Assembly: GCA_003864495.1 (NCBI GenBank)
Contig: ML133495.1
Coordinates: 1,867,231 to 1,931,230, forward strand
Source: Nemopilema nomurai
Lineage: Eukaryota > Cnidaria > Scyphozoa > Rhizostomeae > Rhizostomatidae
Length of the DNA stretch: 64,000 nucleotides
Reading direction: 5' to 3'
Shown: piece by piece, positions 23,701 through 36,455 of the stretch
How the letters are laid out: every line of letters starts with the position of its first letter
How positions within the stretch are numbered: position 1 is the first letter of the stretch
Notes under the pieces: generated by a model
Told to the model about the DNA's origin: nothing
The model's input: the letters and a program-made list of their open reading frames with translations, nothing else
The model's database searches: none
Translations under genes and position numbers: made by a program

Positions 23701-26700
23701 AACACAAAGAGCCTTGGGCCATGTGATACTGCGTCATCAGAAGCAATGTACCACTTCTAGGCTCAACGTATCTGCTATAGTTCTAGGACAAGGGCGGTTT
23801 TCGAAAAGCACCAAAGGAAGACAAATTTGCTGATGCACTCATTTCTTCGTTACTTTTCTTATATATACATAAACATACATTATACATAAATCAAAAGTTT
23901 TACAATAAGAGATCACAGTCAATTATCTTGAAGGCTAAAACATTTACTATTAAGCATTTATGCGAGAAAAGGATAGGATAGAATCAGTATATTGCAACAT
24001 AAAATACAAGCAGCAAAAAGAAATCAAATGATACAAATGTAGTAGTAGGAGAGCAAGTTTCACTTCGATGATTTAAGAAAATCGTTTTAATAATTGGATG
24101 GACACAAGTGTTGCCTTAATGCTCGCTTCATTAAATTCAAAGGGTATCCTTTCTTCACCATACAAAACTACTAAACCCAGTATTGGATGCCATCCATGGT
24201 CTTCAATACCCGTGTTAAAATGGTTACCATGCTATTAGCATTGCTTGTATGGTATGCAAACTTTGTCGACTAGATGGCAACTGGAATTCAAATGTAGAAG
24301 ATACGCTAACGGGAATCAGTGCTCCACATACATTATGATCAAACAGAATTTTAAATTGAATCTGTTATGCCTCTGCGGCATCTGGGCCATAATACCTGCG
24401 GATCATTTCTTTGGACTCCATGGAGTCCTTGTCCAAATACAGTTCTCATTAATATCTCTGTCTCGGAACATTCTTAATAATATGTTCTACAAATGCCATT
24501 TTTTATCTTTTTTAATGTTAGCAGTAGATATAGAGAAAAAGCAATATGCTTGACTTCGAGCCCTTCGTTGTGCATGCGCCATAAAATGTATCGGAGAACA
24601 CGTTTACTTGATCGAATCCATATACATTTCAGTAAGGTAAAGGAGTTATATTAGAGGAATCAAGTAGGAACGCTTTTGATTTGAATAATGAAACGCTTTT
24701 CAAGAGCAAACTATGTTGTGTTCGATGACCTGAAGACCTTCAGAGTTACCACTTCGGTCTTAATAAAGATGGGTAGCTAATTCCGGCACAAAAAACCTTC
24801 GCATTATCATTTAAATTAAAACAAATCCTTGAGAAAATTAGTGAGTTAACATTGGCTTAAAGCTTTTCGAATATTTTCCTTAAAGTAATCCATAAGCAAA
24901 TGGGTGAAAATGCTATTTTTGTAGCTCCTTGTAATACAGCCCATGCGCTTTTTGAAATATTTCAGACCCTACTTGATAACAATCAATAAATGGCTTTGCA
25001 CAGTTATTGGGCTCAAGAGAAACTTCCTCTACACAATTGTGGTACCAAACTCTATTCGTGATCTTTCAATTTCCGAATTTTTCACTGGAAATTAGAATTA
25101 CAATAAAATATGTTTGCGAAAAGCTTAACTCAGAGCCTTCGCTTGCTCACCTTTGTACACTTTCTAGTAATCGATACTGTAAGAAATGAAATGAAATCAG
25201 CTATCTTTTGAAATTTATTGGTGTCACAAAAGCACCCTTACAATATGTAATGACATACGAATCTTCTGAGTGATTTGTCAAGTAGTTCGAAATATTTTCT
25301 CACACAACCACCTGATATGCGTTACAGCAACCAACAAAATGGAAAGGCATGGCCACCGGGGCCATATCCAGAAAGTCTTTAGAAAAAGATCTGAAACTTT
25401 TTGCCAAGACTTTCGGAAAGGACAGCCAACAAAAAGGAAGTCGAGGTCGAAACTTTTGACAGCAAAGAAGTCATGATATTTAGGGATGTGCTTTGACCAT
25501 ACACTCATTTTCTGCAACGAATTTTGTTGGAACAAAATAGCAATAATGCGTTAATTCTGGCCTCTGAGTATAGCCAGACTTAACAAGTGCTGTACTGCAT
25601 AGTTTGAATAGGAAATGGGTAGAATTTGTTCCAGCTCTTATGATGCCTAACAATGATGAAATCGGGCCTACTCCGTTGCACTTGTATTCATCGACATCAT
25701 AGCATCATAGCATCATAGCATCGTCATAACATCATTGATCATAACAGAGACAGCTTTGAGATTGGCATTCACGCATCGGTATTTCTGCAAAATCCAATCA
25801 AAGGCGTGTTCCTTGTCGTGTATTAAGACACTGTTAATAATTCAAAGGCGGCTCTGTCAGGCTGCTTGTGAAATGCATTAGGAGCTCCGAAGACTTTTCG
25901 TTTGACACTCAACATTGGATATATGAATGATCACTGACGTAAGCAAATTGAAAGTGAAAATAGAAGATTGTTTGAAAAGGCGCCACCCACTACTTCTACG
26001 TCGGAACTGTGGGAATAGTCGAAACAAAATAGAAATTTGTCACTGTTGTTCTCGATTTCCATGTTAACTCCTGTTGGTATCATGGAAAAGCAAGCAATAT
26101 AGAATTGATAGTGACGAAGGAAACCTTCTTCAGCATTGCGGACCTGGGCGTGTTTCCAAGAGCCCAGCAGAGAAATGTGTGGTAACTGACATATTTGGCT
26201 TGCTAGAACTGAGCTCTTTACCCGAGTGAAATCCGTTGGTGGAGCTCTCCCTCTATTGGCATATCTAACTACAATCATTCAATACAGTAAATGCAAGTGT
26301 CACTCTATGCATGGTGACGGATTTCTGCAAACCCTTCATACAACAGTAATTGACACAATTCACATAGTTGAACATTCATACTTAAAATGGCTTTTTGGAG
26401 CGTTGACAAAAAACGTTCGTCAATTCGAAGCACAGCAAATGAACCACTTTGCACTGTTGAAATTGCAACAAAAAGTAATACCATCACAGTTTAGCTTAAT
26501 TGGCAAGGGCGTAGATAGTCTTTGAGAGAAAAGTTGAGTTACACCCAGATTATTGTCTTACGGGTTACGTGATAGGAAATCGACAGAAGAAACGCGAGAT
26601 GAACTACAGATAAAATAGCTGCGGTGTACTGCACTCAAGTATGCTACTACCTGAATAATGCAAGAAAGCAATTTGATAGACATTATCTGTCTTGCATTCC

Positions 26701-27514
26701 ACGTCTGTGCCACTTCCTTATCTTTTGAGTTGCTTGTGGCATTCGATGATAGCTGCGAGAGACGCCCATGCTTTAGCAAACATGATACAACGAAACCTTG
26801 TTTTATCATTCCGACTCGATGGCAACAAGTGAGGATGGTCTACACACGTTCTACCCCGAACATTCGCTATTTATTTAAAACAACCCGCTATGTGCATAAT
26901 TGTATTTTCAACCTTGCCCAAGGAAGCTTGGGGGTGAAACGCGTCTTCAATCGGATGCTGGGAGACTTCCCCATTCTAGTCTTCGGAATAAGATGGAACG
27001 CTAGTTGCAAACACTCGGGGATAAAATGCGCATAACCATTAATTCTCCCTGCGCCCCATTAATAAATTCAGCATTAGGGTTGTATAGGGTATGAGAAAAA
27101 TCGAGCATTTTGAAAACACAGTTTTAGAAATTCTTTACTTGAATATGACTTATGCCATTGAGAAGGATGTTTACCCTAGTTTGTTCACTCTAGCAAATTA
27201 GTAAGCATGCAGGCAATGATGTTTTAAAAGCAGTTCGCATTGGTGGGTAACAGTGAGACGGCATAAGCTAGAAGGGTCTTTCTCTTTGCGGATACATAAT
27301 ATCCATAGATTGTCACAATAAGCTAATTGTCTGGCAAGGTATGCTATACGCGAAAATCCCCCTGATCTTCAAATTGATTGCATTGCGGGTCACAATGACA
27401 CGGCAAAGGGATCCGTGGCATATCAAAATTCTTGCAGGCCCCTCGCTAGGGTGCCCAAAGGAAAGGGGGGAGGTTACTCGCTTCGTCTCTTGAGAGAGTG
27501 GCGACTAGAGTCTC
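17796..27514. other. Long stretch without a recognisable gene
   Basis: Open frames such as 20552-20875 (107 codons, plus) and 26658-27035 (125 codons, plus) show no domain I recognise and no matching splice sites. An 8-bp unit catcatag occurs three times in tandem at 25695-25718. A moderately GC-rich patch lies at about 22380-22560. Confidence 0.55.
25695..25718. repeat. Three tandem copies of catcatag
   Basis: Three perfect 8-bp copies, followed by the degenerate catcgtcataacatcat. An ordinary short microsatellite. Confidence 0.9.
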
Positions 27515-27580
27515 CAAAGACAACACATTGTTTTCGCAAAGACAACACATTGTTTTCGCAAAGACAACACATTGTTTTCG
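27515..27580. repeat. Three perfect 22-bp tandem copies
   Basis: Identical units start at 27515, 27537 and 27559. Each contains the partly palindromic aacacattgtttt. Because 22 is not a multiple of three, the repeat opens overlapping short frames on both strands, none of which looks like a real protein. Confidence 0.95.
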
Positions 27581-30500
27581 CATTGGTTTTTGCATTATTT
27601 TTAACAAATAAAGCATTTTGACCTCTAAAAACATTAGCGCAACGCTTATTAATTTTGTGAGATTGCAATCGGAAGTCGCCAGATCACATACAAGCAGCTC
27701 AGGATGGCCAACAGCTCGCCTTCTTGATCTCCTTGATTGACCTCGCTAGTGCCTATGGCTGGTGCAGACTCGTGTAGAGTACAATGGCGGAAGAATGCTG
27801 CACGCTTTAACAAAATTATTTGCTGCAGTTCGCCTAGAGCAGTGCGGGACTTCAGTAGTCTAGTTTCCTTTCTACATAATTTCAATAAGCACGTTTAGAT
27901 AGAAGCCACAATAATAGAGCAGTCTAATGGGTAATCAATCGAGGAGCCAAATTAGTGAACTTCTGGTATTCGAGGCATGCTTACGTGCACCCCAGTCTTT
28001 CTCTGGCTGACTGGTTTGGCACGTATGTCACGCGGTGGTCTTTGTCACAGGACTTCTAGTCATGAACTCAGATCAGATTCATTTTCACTTTACCCTAAGA
28101 ACCAATCAAAGCAAAGTCGAATTTCAAATATTCATCTCCAAATAAATCTTGTTTTATATTCTGTGTGATTGGCCCAACTTAGAGATAAAACGCACCAATC
28201 CCCCATTTGAGCCAAAACCTGTCTCCGTTGCCCATTTGAAAGTGCCAAGGAAACAGCGAATCATCTTTGAATATAGATACCAATCGGCACCAAGGCACAG
28301 CGCCGCCTGATTCAACGCAAGACTAGATGCCTCTTACTTACCCACAATCGCCCATTGGCTAGACAGATAACAACTACATCTGTATTTTTATTTACCACCT
28401 GCATCTTCATCTAACTTGTTTTCCGAAGTTCATTGTCTAGCGTAACCATAAAATTTGAATAATTTCTCATTTCCACTAAATGCAGATGATGGTATTCGCC
28501 TTGACGAGGCCACTCCAGCTTATTACAAATGAAGGAAACTGGCAGAGCGATGCTGAGAGGATGAAGCGGGAGAATAATATTAATCTCAGGGTGGTCTCTG
28601 CCTCCCTTAGTTGTTTTGCCTGCCTGGTTGAAAGCCTCAAGTTGCGAAACCAAGCCACAAAGTCACAATTATACAAGAAAAACGTTAATACAGGAAGGCT
28701 GTGACAGTGAGGGATTTATCGATTAAGGAAATTAAACTGTTTAGCTAGAAAATTAGCAAATTTATTCTGTATTTGAGCAAAATGCATTATGCGATGCTGA
28801 GGATTGGCGTTGAGGTTAAAGTTGTTTGTTTCACTTGAAGTGATTAATGGCTACTTGTGGGGAACTTAGGGGTTTACATAGAGATGCGAGAATACGATCA
28901 TTACCCTTCTTCGCCTGCAATCATCAAAGGCAGTGTGTACGGCAGCTCCTTCTGCTACCTACTGTTACAGTCATATCTGGCAAAAACGTGGATTTTTTAA
29001 GCTTTCCTGAAGATCCATTAGTTTTGAAAGGTCAACCTACTTTAAAGTATTTGGCATGGCTACGCTTTTTCAGTAAAAGAACGCGATTTCCTGTTCATTA
29101 CCATGAAAAGTTTTTGTCACAATAACTTTCAATGAATGTCAAAAAAGCTTAGATAGCTTTGAAAAAACAGTTGTTATGGAAGGCGACAAAATTAGCCTTG
29201 AAAAGCCATGTACACTGTTGAAGACATGTGTCTGAGCTTCAACCATTACACATGGTTTGCCTGAACTGGTTTCCAATTCCTTTATCCAAACACAAAGAGA
29301 TTGGAAGTGAAACAAAACTTGTAAGCTTAAAGTTGTTTCAATGCATCAAAGGTATTTTATTCAATCAAGTAAAGGCTTTCTGTAATAACAATAACCAATA
29401 AGGAGTGCAAAGAATAGGATTTTGTGAGTTCTTTGTCACTGTGACAGATATGGCAACAATGTAAAACTTTTTTTGTAGAAGAAGCTTCAGCAAATTTGTG
29501 CTCAGAAAGATCCAGTAACAACAGTGGTATTGGTAAGAATTATTATCTTCTGTCAATGATTGCATAGCTTTCTTTTCAAATAGTGAAAATAAAAGACAGA
29601 TTGACTAGATGGTGGTATCATTGAGATGGTGGTATCATTGAGATGGTGGTATCATTGAGAGGTATTGTTAGCAATTACCAAACACCAAACATAATTTATC
29701 AACTTTAATGCAAACCAAGGGTTTGGTTTTGGAATTGTCAAGTAGGTAAAGTTTTTAGGGAATTATAGTTTACTGTTTTATATGAAATCTTGGGTAGAAT
29801 ACCTTTGACTGAAGATTGATATTGAAGAAGGAAATTTAATCACCCCATCTTTGGTCATTCACAATAACAGCAAGACGTTACTCTCATGACACAGTCACTG
29901 CACTGATATCTAACTTGTTTAGAATAATTTTAGGGCAATTCTTGTTGGGTATCAATTCAAGGTGAAAACCATCAATTCAACATAAATAGAACTTCAATGT
30001 TCTATAGACAGTACAGTTTCCATAACACCCAGCATGATTATAATCATCATGATTTTTAGACTCTTTTCAAACTGCTTATAATACTGTTGCTCTTTTCCGA
30101 AATATGTCATAAATATCAATGCTAACAATTAAAATATAGTCAATTTACAGGCCTATCCACTTCAATTGGGCCTTTATGGTATTAAATAAATTTTTTTCAC
30201 AATTGACCCCCATTAACCACATAGATATTGATTTTAGTTTTTATTTGAAGAAAAGCTTCTTTAACAATGAAAAAATAACTTAAATTCAGAAATTCGAAGA
30301 CAAGCAGTCGATGCACTACTTGCCATAATCTCCTAGAAATCAACAAAACTCGGATAAATACCTGACGAGCAAATAAAGTTGCACTTCTACTAGAAGTTCT
30401 AGAAACAAACCTATTCAAAATTTAATCGATTGTCAAAGCAACCTCCGACGAACAAACGAAATAAGAGAATTTACTACAACTCAACGCAGAATACGTGTTA

Positions 30501-31082
30501 TGTTCGTACTCACAGCATAACAACCAGATCCAGCCAAGCTTGGAGTTCCATGGATCCACCGAAACTGAAATGGGCACAGTCTGGATGCATTAAAGTGCAT
30601 AAAGCTCGTCGTCGCCAATAGGCCAGGTTGCCTATGCCCTTAAGTTAGCAAGATTTGCGCGAGAACACATTTACATAAGAAATAATCCATTTGAAAGGTA
30701 CATGGTTCACAAAAATTGGCTATGGTGTCGTCACCAAATCGTAATTGGCGGGGAATCGACAGTCTAGACCCATGCCTCTATCCAAGGGAAATGGCTTCAG
30801 CTGATCTAACTGACGCTAGCAAAATAACAGGGGAGAGGGGGGGGGTTGGTTTCTTGCACTTATATGGTGAAAAAATTGCAAATGTAGAAACCCGCCAATT
30901 TTCGGCACAGAGTTCAGAAACAAATTATAACCTTCCTCCGACTGCTATTTTTATAATTCAAATTTTCCTCATTACCAACTCAAAACTAAAATCACTTTCA
31001 TTGTTTATAATAACAGTTACTAATTAACCTTCCTAAAAACCGCAATGCTTCAAATAAACGCGCTTAGAAAACTTCGTAAAAC
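27581..31082. other. Stretch without a recognisable gene
   Basis: AT-rich sequence with short open frames (for example 28847-29125 plus) that lack similarity or splice context. A 17-bp tandem repeat lies at 29608-29658. Confidence 0.55.
29608..29658. repeat. Three tandem copies of a 17-bp unit
   Basis: The unit gatggtggtatcattga occurs three times without mismatch, then decays into gaggtattg. Confidence 0.95.
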
Positions 31083-31940
31083 CTAGGGGGCTTCTGTTTG
31101 AGGGGGCATTTAAAAGTGAGGGTTTTAATGAATTTTTTTACTCTTCCTAGAAAATATCTACTGAAAAACATTTAATGACGATCGCGCATAGCGAAACTCT
31201 GAGTGACAATTAACTGAGTCTGCTTCCAGAAGCATAATTCTAAAAACATCTAAATATCTAGTTCAAAGTCATCCTTAAGACTTTCTTCCTCGATGGTGTT
31301 GAAAAACGGAGCAGCTTCAGTCTGCGAGTTTCGAATACACGCCACTCTTCAAGGGGGCGTCTTTTAGAGGGAGGCGTTTAATAGAGGTGGCGTTTTGTTG
31401 AAAGCAAATGTGATGGCAGTCAGGCTCGAGCGTTATAAAATCTACAAGTTTCATATTAACATACTTTTATTCCATCAACAATAAACATGACTCCAGGGAG
31501 ATATGAAACGCAAGTTAAAATTCTAATTACAAACTACATGTTTAAATGGAAAGCTACGCGGAAACACGTGAAGAGCTTAACCAATAATATTTAAGAAAAA
31601 CAGGAAGAATTACTGATATGATATAAGCTTTAACGACGATACAATAGAAGAAAAACAACTGAGTCATGTCTTTCCTAAAGGTAGATACAGAAAAGGAATG
31701 AAAACGAGGGTAAGCCGTAGTTAGCGCTGAAACGAGGCAATAAAAGTTAGTCATTTAACTGATTCGGAAAGGAGCGGCTAAACTAAAAGAAGCAAACTAT
31801 TTGATGACAATAGAATAGAAAAATAGATCTAAATGAATGAAGAAAGGGGGGGTAGGGGTATCGTAATATAAATTAAAACAGGGAGGCCTTTAATCGAGGG
31901 GGCATTTAAAAAAAGAAGGGGGCGTTTAATCGAAGCATTA
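31083..31940. repeat. Repeat-derived patch with gggggcgtttaat words
   Basis: Three clusters of closely related words (gggggcatttaaaa, gggaggcgtttaatag, gggggcgtttaatcga) lie at about 31083-31132, 31350-31395 and 31880-31935, all in the same orientation. The intervening sequence is AT-rich and non-coding. This resembles internal subrepeats of an old non-autonomous transposable element; boundaries are uncertain. Confidence 0.45.
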
Positions 31941-34106
31941 TGGTATGGCATTAACGGTAAAATCTTCCTCCGGCTCCGCGGAGCAGTTAATTTTTCTGGA
32001 CTCTACTTCAGCACTATTGAGCCCTCGTTGCACTACGCTTCCGATAGTAAAAATGGGAACTTGGAGACTATTGACGCTTGCTCTCTCCAGGCTGCAGAGA
32101 GTAAACACGAACAAAGAAATACATAGGCTATCCCAGAATTAACAGACGAAGTCGAAGGTTCAGCTAGAAAAATGGTTATCCTCCTTGGTAGGGTCAGGAA
32201 TTCAGCTCACCATTTAATTCATGTCAATATGTTCACAGCAACATAATTTCAGTGGTCTCAAGAAGGGTCCGTGGTCCCATGTTCCATGGCAAAATTTCAA
32301 GTCTCCCTAATTCCCCACATCACTCTTTAAATGCTCCTGAATATTGAATGTCAAACTGTTCTCCAGTTCCTGGAAATAGTACTTTGACCCCTATATTTGT
32401 ACAAAGATTTTCTTATACTCCCTTTAATAAAAAGGCAAGCTCTATTGTTGCCAAAACCCTATAGATGACCTTTATTCTTTATACAGTTAAGGCTCTAATT
32501 GGCAGAGGTATCGAGCACATCAACTTTTCTGCACCACTAGATTCTATCTACTTTTTCAAGTTTATATTCAAGACTTCATAAAATCTTCATCGGATACAAC
32601 ATAATCTGATTGCCTTTCTCTCCAGAGCCTCTGAACATATCATTATTGAAAAGAAGTTAGTAAAGAGCATGTTTATCAGTAAGAGAAATGCCGAAACTTT
32701 GAATCAACTGAATAGGTTTCATAGCATAAGATTTCCATCTTCTCAAAAATTGTGTGCTTGTTTCACTTTCTGCACCACAGACAACAAATTATAAAAACAC
32801 CATTTTCCATTTGCTAATTAAAATTAGCAATTAAATATGCTTCAACACATACAATTTACAAACTATCATTTCACAATTTAAAATGTAAAATCCCAAAGTT
32901 ACATGATGCCACTTTTTGAACACTATTCCAGGCAGGAGTTTAAGCAGTGGTCACATACAAATACTATTTTCCCCAATCAATGGATAATAACAGCAATAAT
33001 GTTCAATTCATTGTACATTGTATCCTAAAATTGTTTGCAGCTATTGCGATTTTTTGTCAGTTTTCTTAAGGATACCTGTGGGTCATAGGTGCAGAATGAC
33101 TTGACAATGATAATACAAATAGCTTCTTTCCATGATCTCTTTCTCTGCATTGTAATGTTTTGGTTCTTATAATGTTCAAGTAGCAATTTTGTGCAGCTTT
33201 TGCCCAGAAATTTTGAAACTTGAAGAACAAATCAGAAAAAGTCTTACCACAAATTGTTTATTTTTGTGACCTCATTTAAACACTACCTTGCAATGAAATC
33301 AAGAGCAATCTTAACAGCACAAGAACCAGTCCTCATTAGACAAAAAGAAGAACAATAAAATTGGTCCAAAGGCAAATAAATGAATGACACGATTTGCATG
33401 ATCAGAGTAAGGATGGAAAATCTTGATCTTAACTTAAGCCATGATAAATGAATCATTTTGTCTTTATCAAGGCATAGAGACCTCTGTATGCATTAAAAAC
33501 ATACTTTATCAACAATTCAATTTCATGGATCTTTGAGACTCTTATATACAAGAAGATCCAGGGGTATTAGCTACCAGGTATCACATTTGGGAGTACACAA
33601 ATATGTCATTTTCATATCTAAATAGAAAATTGACAGACAAATTTGGATTTTTGTTACAAATGCAGCAGGAATATTACCCACAGAATCTTTGCAAGGCTCA
33701 TCAAATAAGTCCCTGGAATCTAGGTGATCTCACAGGATGTATTGCCAGGCTCTTGATCCTTCCATTCTCAGCATATGGACAAAGGCAAAGTGACAACATC
33801 ATTGAAAACATCAACCACTTTAAGAGTCATGAGAGATCCATTTTCAAGCCAATAGTTTGGAAAAGCCTTGGTCCATCTAATGGAACAGAAAAGGCAAAAA
33901 AAGTTATTTTGGCACAAATCATTAAGAGGAAAAATTATAATACTATTACAGGAGCATATCAGGTAGTAAACAATTCATTACAAAGTGGACAAGGTGCCAA
34001 ATGATTGAAGCACAGAGGGAAACCTATCAACTTGAAACAAACTATATGCCTTTGACAATGTATTGCATTTATAGTATGACACTAAGATCATGAAAAAACC
34101 TATCTA
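31941..34106. other. 3' flank of INSIG with an unassigned 133-codon ORF
   Basis: AT-rich sequence downstream of INSIG in transcript sense. The plus-strand open frame at 33603-34004 (133 codons, starting MSFSYLNRKLTDK) is among the longer unexplained frames outside genes. It has no domain I recognise and would be antisense to the INSIG 3' region. I treat it as unproven. Confidence 0.4.
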
Positions 34107-34112
34107 TTTATT
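34107..34112 (-). terminator. Candidate INSIG poly(A) signal
   Basis: An AATAAA hexamer on the minus strand, about 560 bases past the last resolved INSIG exon. It is the nearest good hexamer I noticed, but the terminal exon is unresolved, so its use is uncertain. Confidence 0.3.
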
Positions 34113-34667
34113 CAGAAAATTAAGGTCCTCTCCAACCAAAATTGACAATTCCATTTCATTGACTAATCTAAAGCAATGGAACCTGCTGATCACGAAATTG
34201 CTCTTCAATATTTTCATATTTCTTTAGATATAAGGTCTTGCATTTCGATTATTGACTTGAATTAACCAACAAAAAATTTTCGGTTTTGTGAAACTGTGAC
34301 ATCAATTTGTCATCACAATGTAATTCTTTGACTAGGCCTTTCACCATTAGCTCTACTCTTTCAGAATGGCAACAAATGGGTGGTGAACATTTTGACACCA
34401 GTATGTCACAAAATTGATTTGGTTTTGTCATTTTTCTTTGTAGAAAAGTGTGCATTTCAAAATAAAGTGGAACTTTGCAAAACAACTACTTTCCCATAAT
34501 ACATGCAACAGATACCTTATTTTTAGCCAATAAAATATAATTTTTTGGCTGGAGAGGCCCTCTAACATGGCTTCTAATATAAACAAGTGATTCTGAAACA
34601 AAAGCCAAAATATAACTTTAATTTGAATCATTCTGTTACACATGTTTAAGGAAAACAAAATGATTAC

Positions 34668-34761
34668 CAAGGCTAACTGTCTTCCAAAACTTCCAAAAGT
34701 ACATGCACCCGCAAAGTAAAGGCATGGGAGCCAAGACTGCGAATACAGAAAATTTGCATGC
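34668..34761 (-). CDS. INSIG: INSIG coding exon 3 (last membrane segment)
   Basis: Starts after TTTGCAG and encodes HANFLYSQSWLPCLYFAG, then a Gly/Phe-rich turn ending GRQLAL, matching the conserved SWLPC and GRQLA of the family. A donor GTAATC follows at the place where vertebrate INSIG also splices. Without that splice the frame would run on for about 80 unrelated residues, which seems unlikely. One possible terminal exon (acceptor CTACAAAG near 34440) would add KNDKTKSIL and stop, but this is a guess. Confidence 0.88.
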
Positions 34762-36402
34762 CTGCAAAGATAATATTGTCAATTAGATGACAGAATCCTG
34801 AATATTTATGTTCAAGTTTCAAAACCTATATGCATCATTGTAAGGTAAACATTGTATGCCTGAGTTTCAAATAATGCATCCTTTAAAAAACAACAATCAC
34901 ATAACATTCCTAAATCAATAGAACTTGCCATCTGTATATATATTTCTCAATGAAAGTTTCATGCTTAGCATTATTATATATAAACATGATTTATACATCT
35001 TAATATATGCACATTAAACATATCTTTGAATACAAATATGAAATGCAAATAAAGTCAATAATAATAATATTGCCAGACATACTTGTAAATCAAATGTGCA
35101 ATGACAAAAGTGCAAGCAGTTCCTAAAATGGCAGCAACAACACCAATGCCTAGTCCATTTGGTGACCTGTCAAACATCCACCAAAGTACAATTGCAAAAC
35201 ACAAAAACAGGGTGAATTGATGGCTTTTATCAGCCAGGAAATATGATTTCTAAAGTGCAGTTAAGGAAATAACATTTCGATAAATTATTCCAATTTGACA
35301 TTGTTATATTGTGAATATATGTAAACTTATAAAGAGCAAATGAGTTGCTTTTTTATTGAAGAAAATAATTATGAAATAAATTTTGGAAAAATTGACTGCT
35401 CTTGAGGATTATTTAGCAGGTGGACCTTTCTACTAGTATGTGACAATAATATAGAAAAAATTATTCTGCAAATTAAAGTTATGCATGAGGCAAGATATCA
35501 ACTAGGGTATTTTGAGAAAGACGTATGTGGGAACTTATGCCAGGGTTACATTTTGTGCATGACCGTGTGTCAAATTTGACCTTAAATAAGCTTTTTTCTT
35601 GGTTCTTCTTATAAAAATCTAATGGATGAAATCTGATGGTCTTGGAGGCAAGGCTAGTTTAAGGTTAGATAAAGGTAAGGCTACACTTCTGATGCTAGGC
35701 CTAGGTATAGGCGGGAACAGAGGTCGCCATTTATTTTGCACTGTAGCAGATCGAGACATTCAACCCTCTTTCAGCTATTTGTGCCTTTGTATTAATCCAT
35801 TCAGTGCCTTATGGTTAATCTTGTAAAAACTCTCAAACTCTGTCGCATTCTGCTAATTTATATCTATTCTAAGCCCTCTTCTCTTTTAAAAAATCTGACA
35901 CCTTTTACAATAGATAAAAATTGGCCACGTGTGGTATCAACTTAGACGACAAAAAATTGAGGAAACCTGTATTCATATTTTCATGCAGAAGTAGATCGAC
36001 AGTAGCTGTCTTATGTACGGAACAATCATTAACAATAAAGAAGGATACAGTGCTGAAATGACCGATGCCAACGAAAACAGCAATACAACGCACAACACTC
36101 GTCCAATCTCTTCTGAAATAGTGAGGTTCACCAAGTTTACTATCCACACATGGGTAAATTAGTCCAGTTATACAAGCAAACGTTCCAGTCACAATTGGTA
36201 TCCACCATGCATAATACAGTGCATTTTTCACTCTGATATTCACACTAATGTTCGTCTGGCTTCCAAGCTCTTGCAAAACTTTTAATATGGACAAGGAGCT
36301 CCCAGTCACGAATAGTATAAATGCCCTCGAGTAAAATCCACAGCTCAGGGCTGCCATGGTCGTTGCTACCGGCTTCATCAGTGAGTATGTTTCTCCAGAC
36401 AT
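34668..36402 (-). CDS. INSIG: Insulin-induced gene (INSIG) family protein
   Basis: Three coding exons join in frame: 36049-36402, 35083-35249 and 34668-34761. They give about 205 residues, plus a short tail on an unresolved last exon; vertebrate INSIG-2 has 225. INSIG is a six-pass ER membrane protein that binds oxysterol, holds SCAP-SREBP in the ER and presents HMG-CoA reductase for degradation. Signature blocks seen are YYAWWIPIVTG, GLIYPCVDSKLGEPH, RCIAVFVGIGH, LWWMFDRSPNGLGIG, and SWLPCLYFAG with GRQLAL. The Asp of WWMFDRS (residue 145) matches the Asp needed for SCAP and reductase contact in vertebrates (D149 of INSIG-2). Phe110 and Gln129 match sterol-site residues F115 and Q132 of INSIG-2. 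I cannot say which paralogue, if any, it matches. The start ATG at 36402 is the first in frame. Confidence 0.95.
35083..35249 (-). CDS. INSIG: INSIG coding exon 2 (central membrane segments)
   Basis: Starts after an acceptor TTTAG, runs from KSYFLADKSHQF through LWWMFDRSPNGLGIG to CTFVIAHLIY, and ends at donor GTATGT in phase 2. It holds the Asp between membrane segments needed for SCAP binding in vertebrates, and the conserved Gln (HQF) near the sterol pocket. Confidence 0.94.
36049..36402 (-). CDS. INSIG: INSIG coding exon 1 (TM1-TM2 and loop)
   Basis: 118 codons from ATG to GIGHFST, donor GTATCC, phase 0. The N-terminus is short (MSGETYSLMKPVATT) before a hydrophobic first membrane segment. 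It contains the AWWIP, LIYPCVDSKLGEPH and IAVFVGIGH blocks that define the family. Reading past the donor loses similarity at once (VSFFIVND), which supports the splice site. Confidence 0.96.
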
Positions 36403-36455
36403 TTTCAGCTATGTGTTGTAAAACAATGAAAATCCACACATAATTTAGGCCCTTT

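Noticed and set aside
26658..27035. Plus-strand ORF of 125 codons as a gene
   Set aside because: No domain, no splice context, Cys/His/Arg composition typical of chance frames, and overlapping frames on the other strand.
27515..27580. CRISPR-like direct repeats
   Set aside because: The 22-bp units are contiguous with no spacers, and the genome is eukaryotic.
34428..34670. Extended INSIG C-terminus read through the last donor
   Set aside because: The additional 80 residues have no family similarity, and a splice donor sits at the conserved position after GRQLAL.
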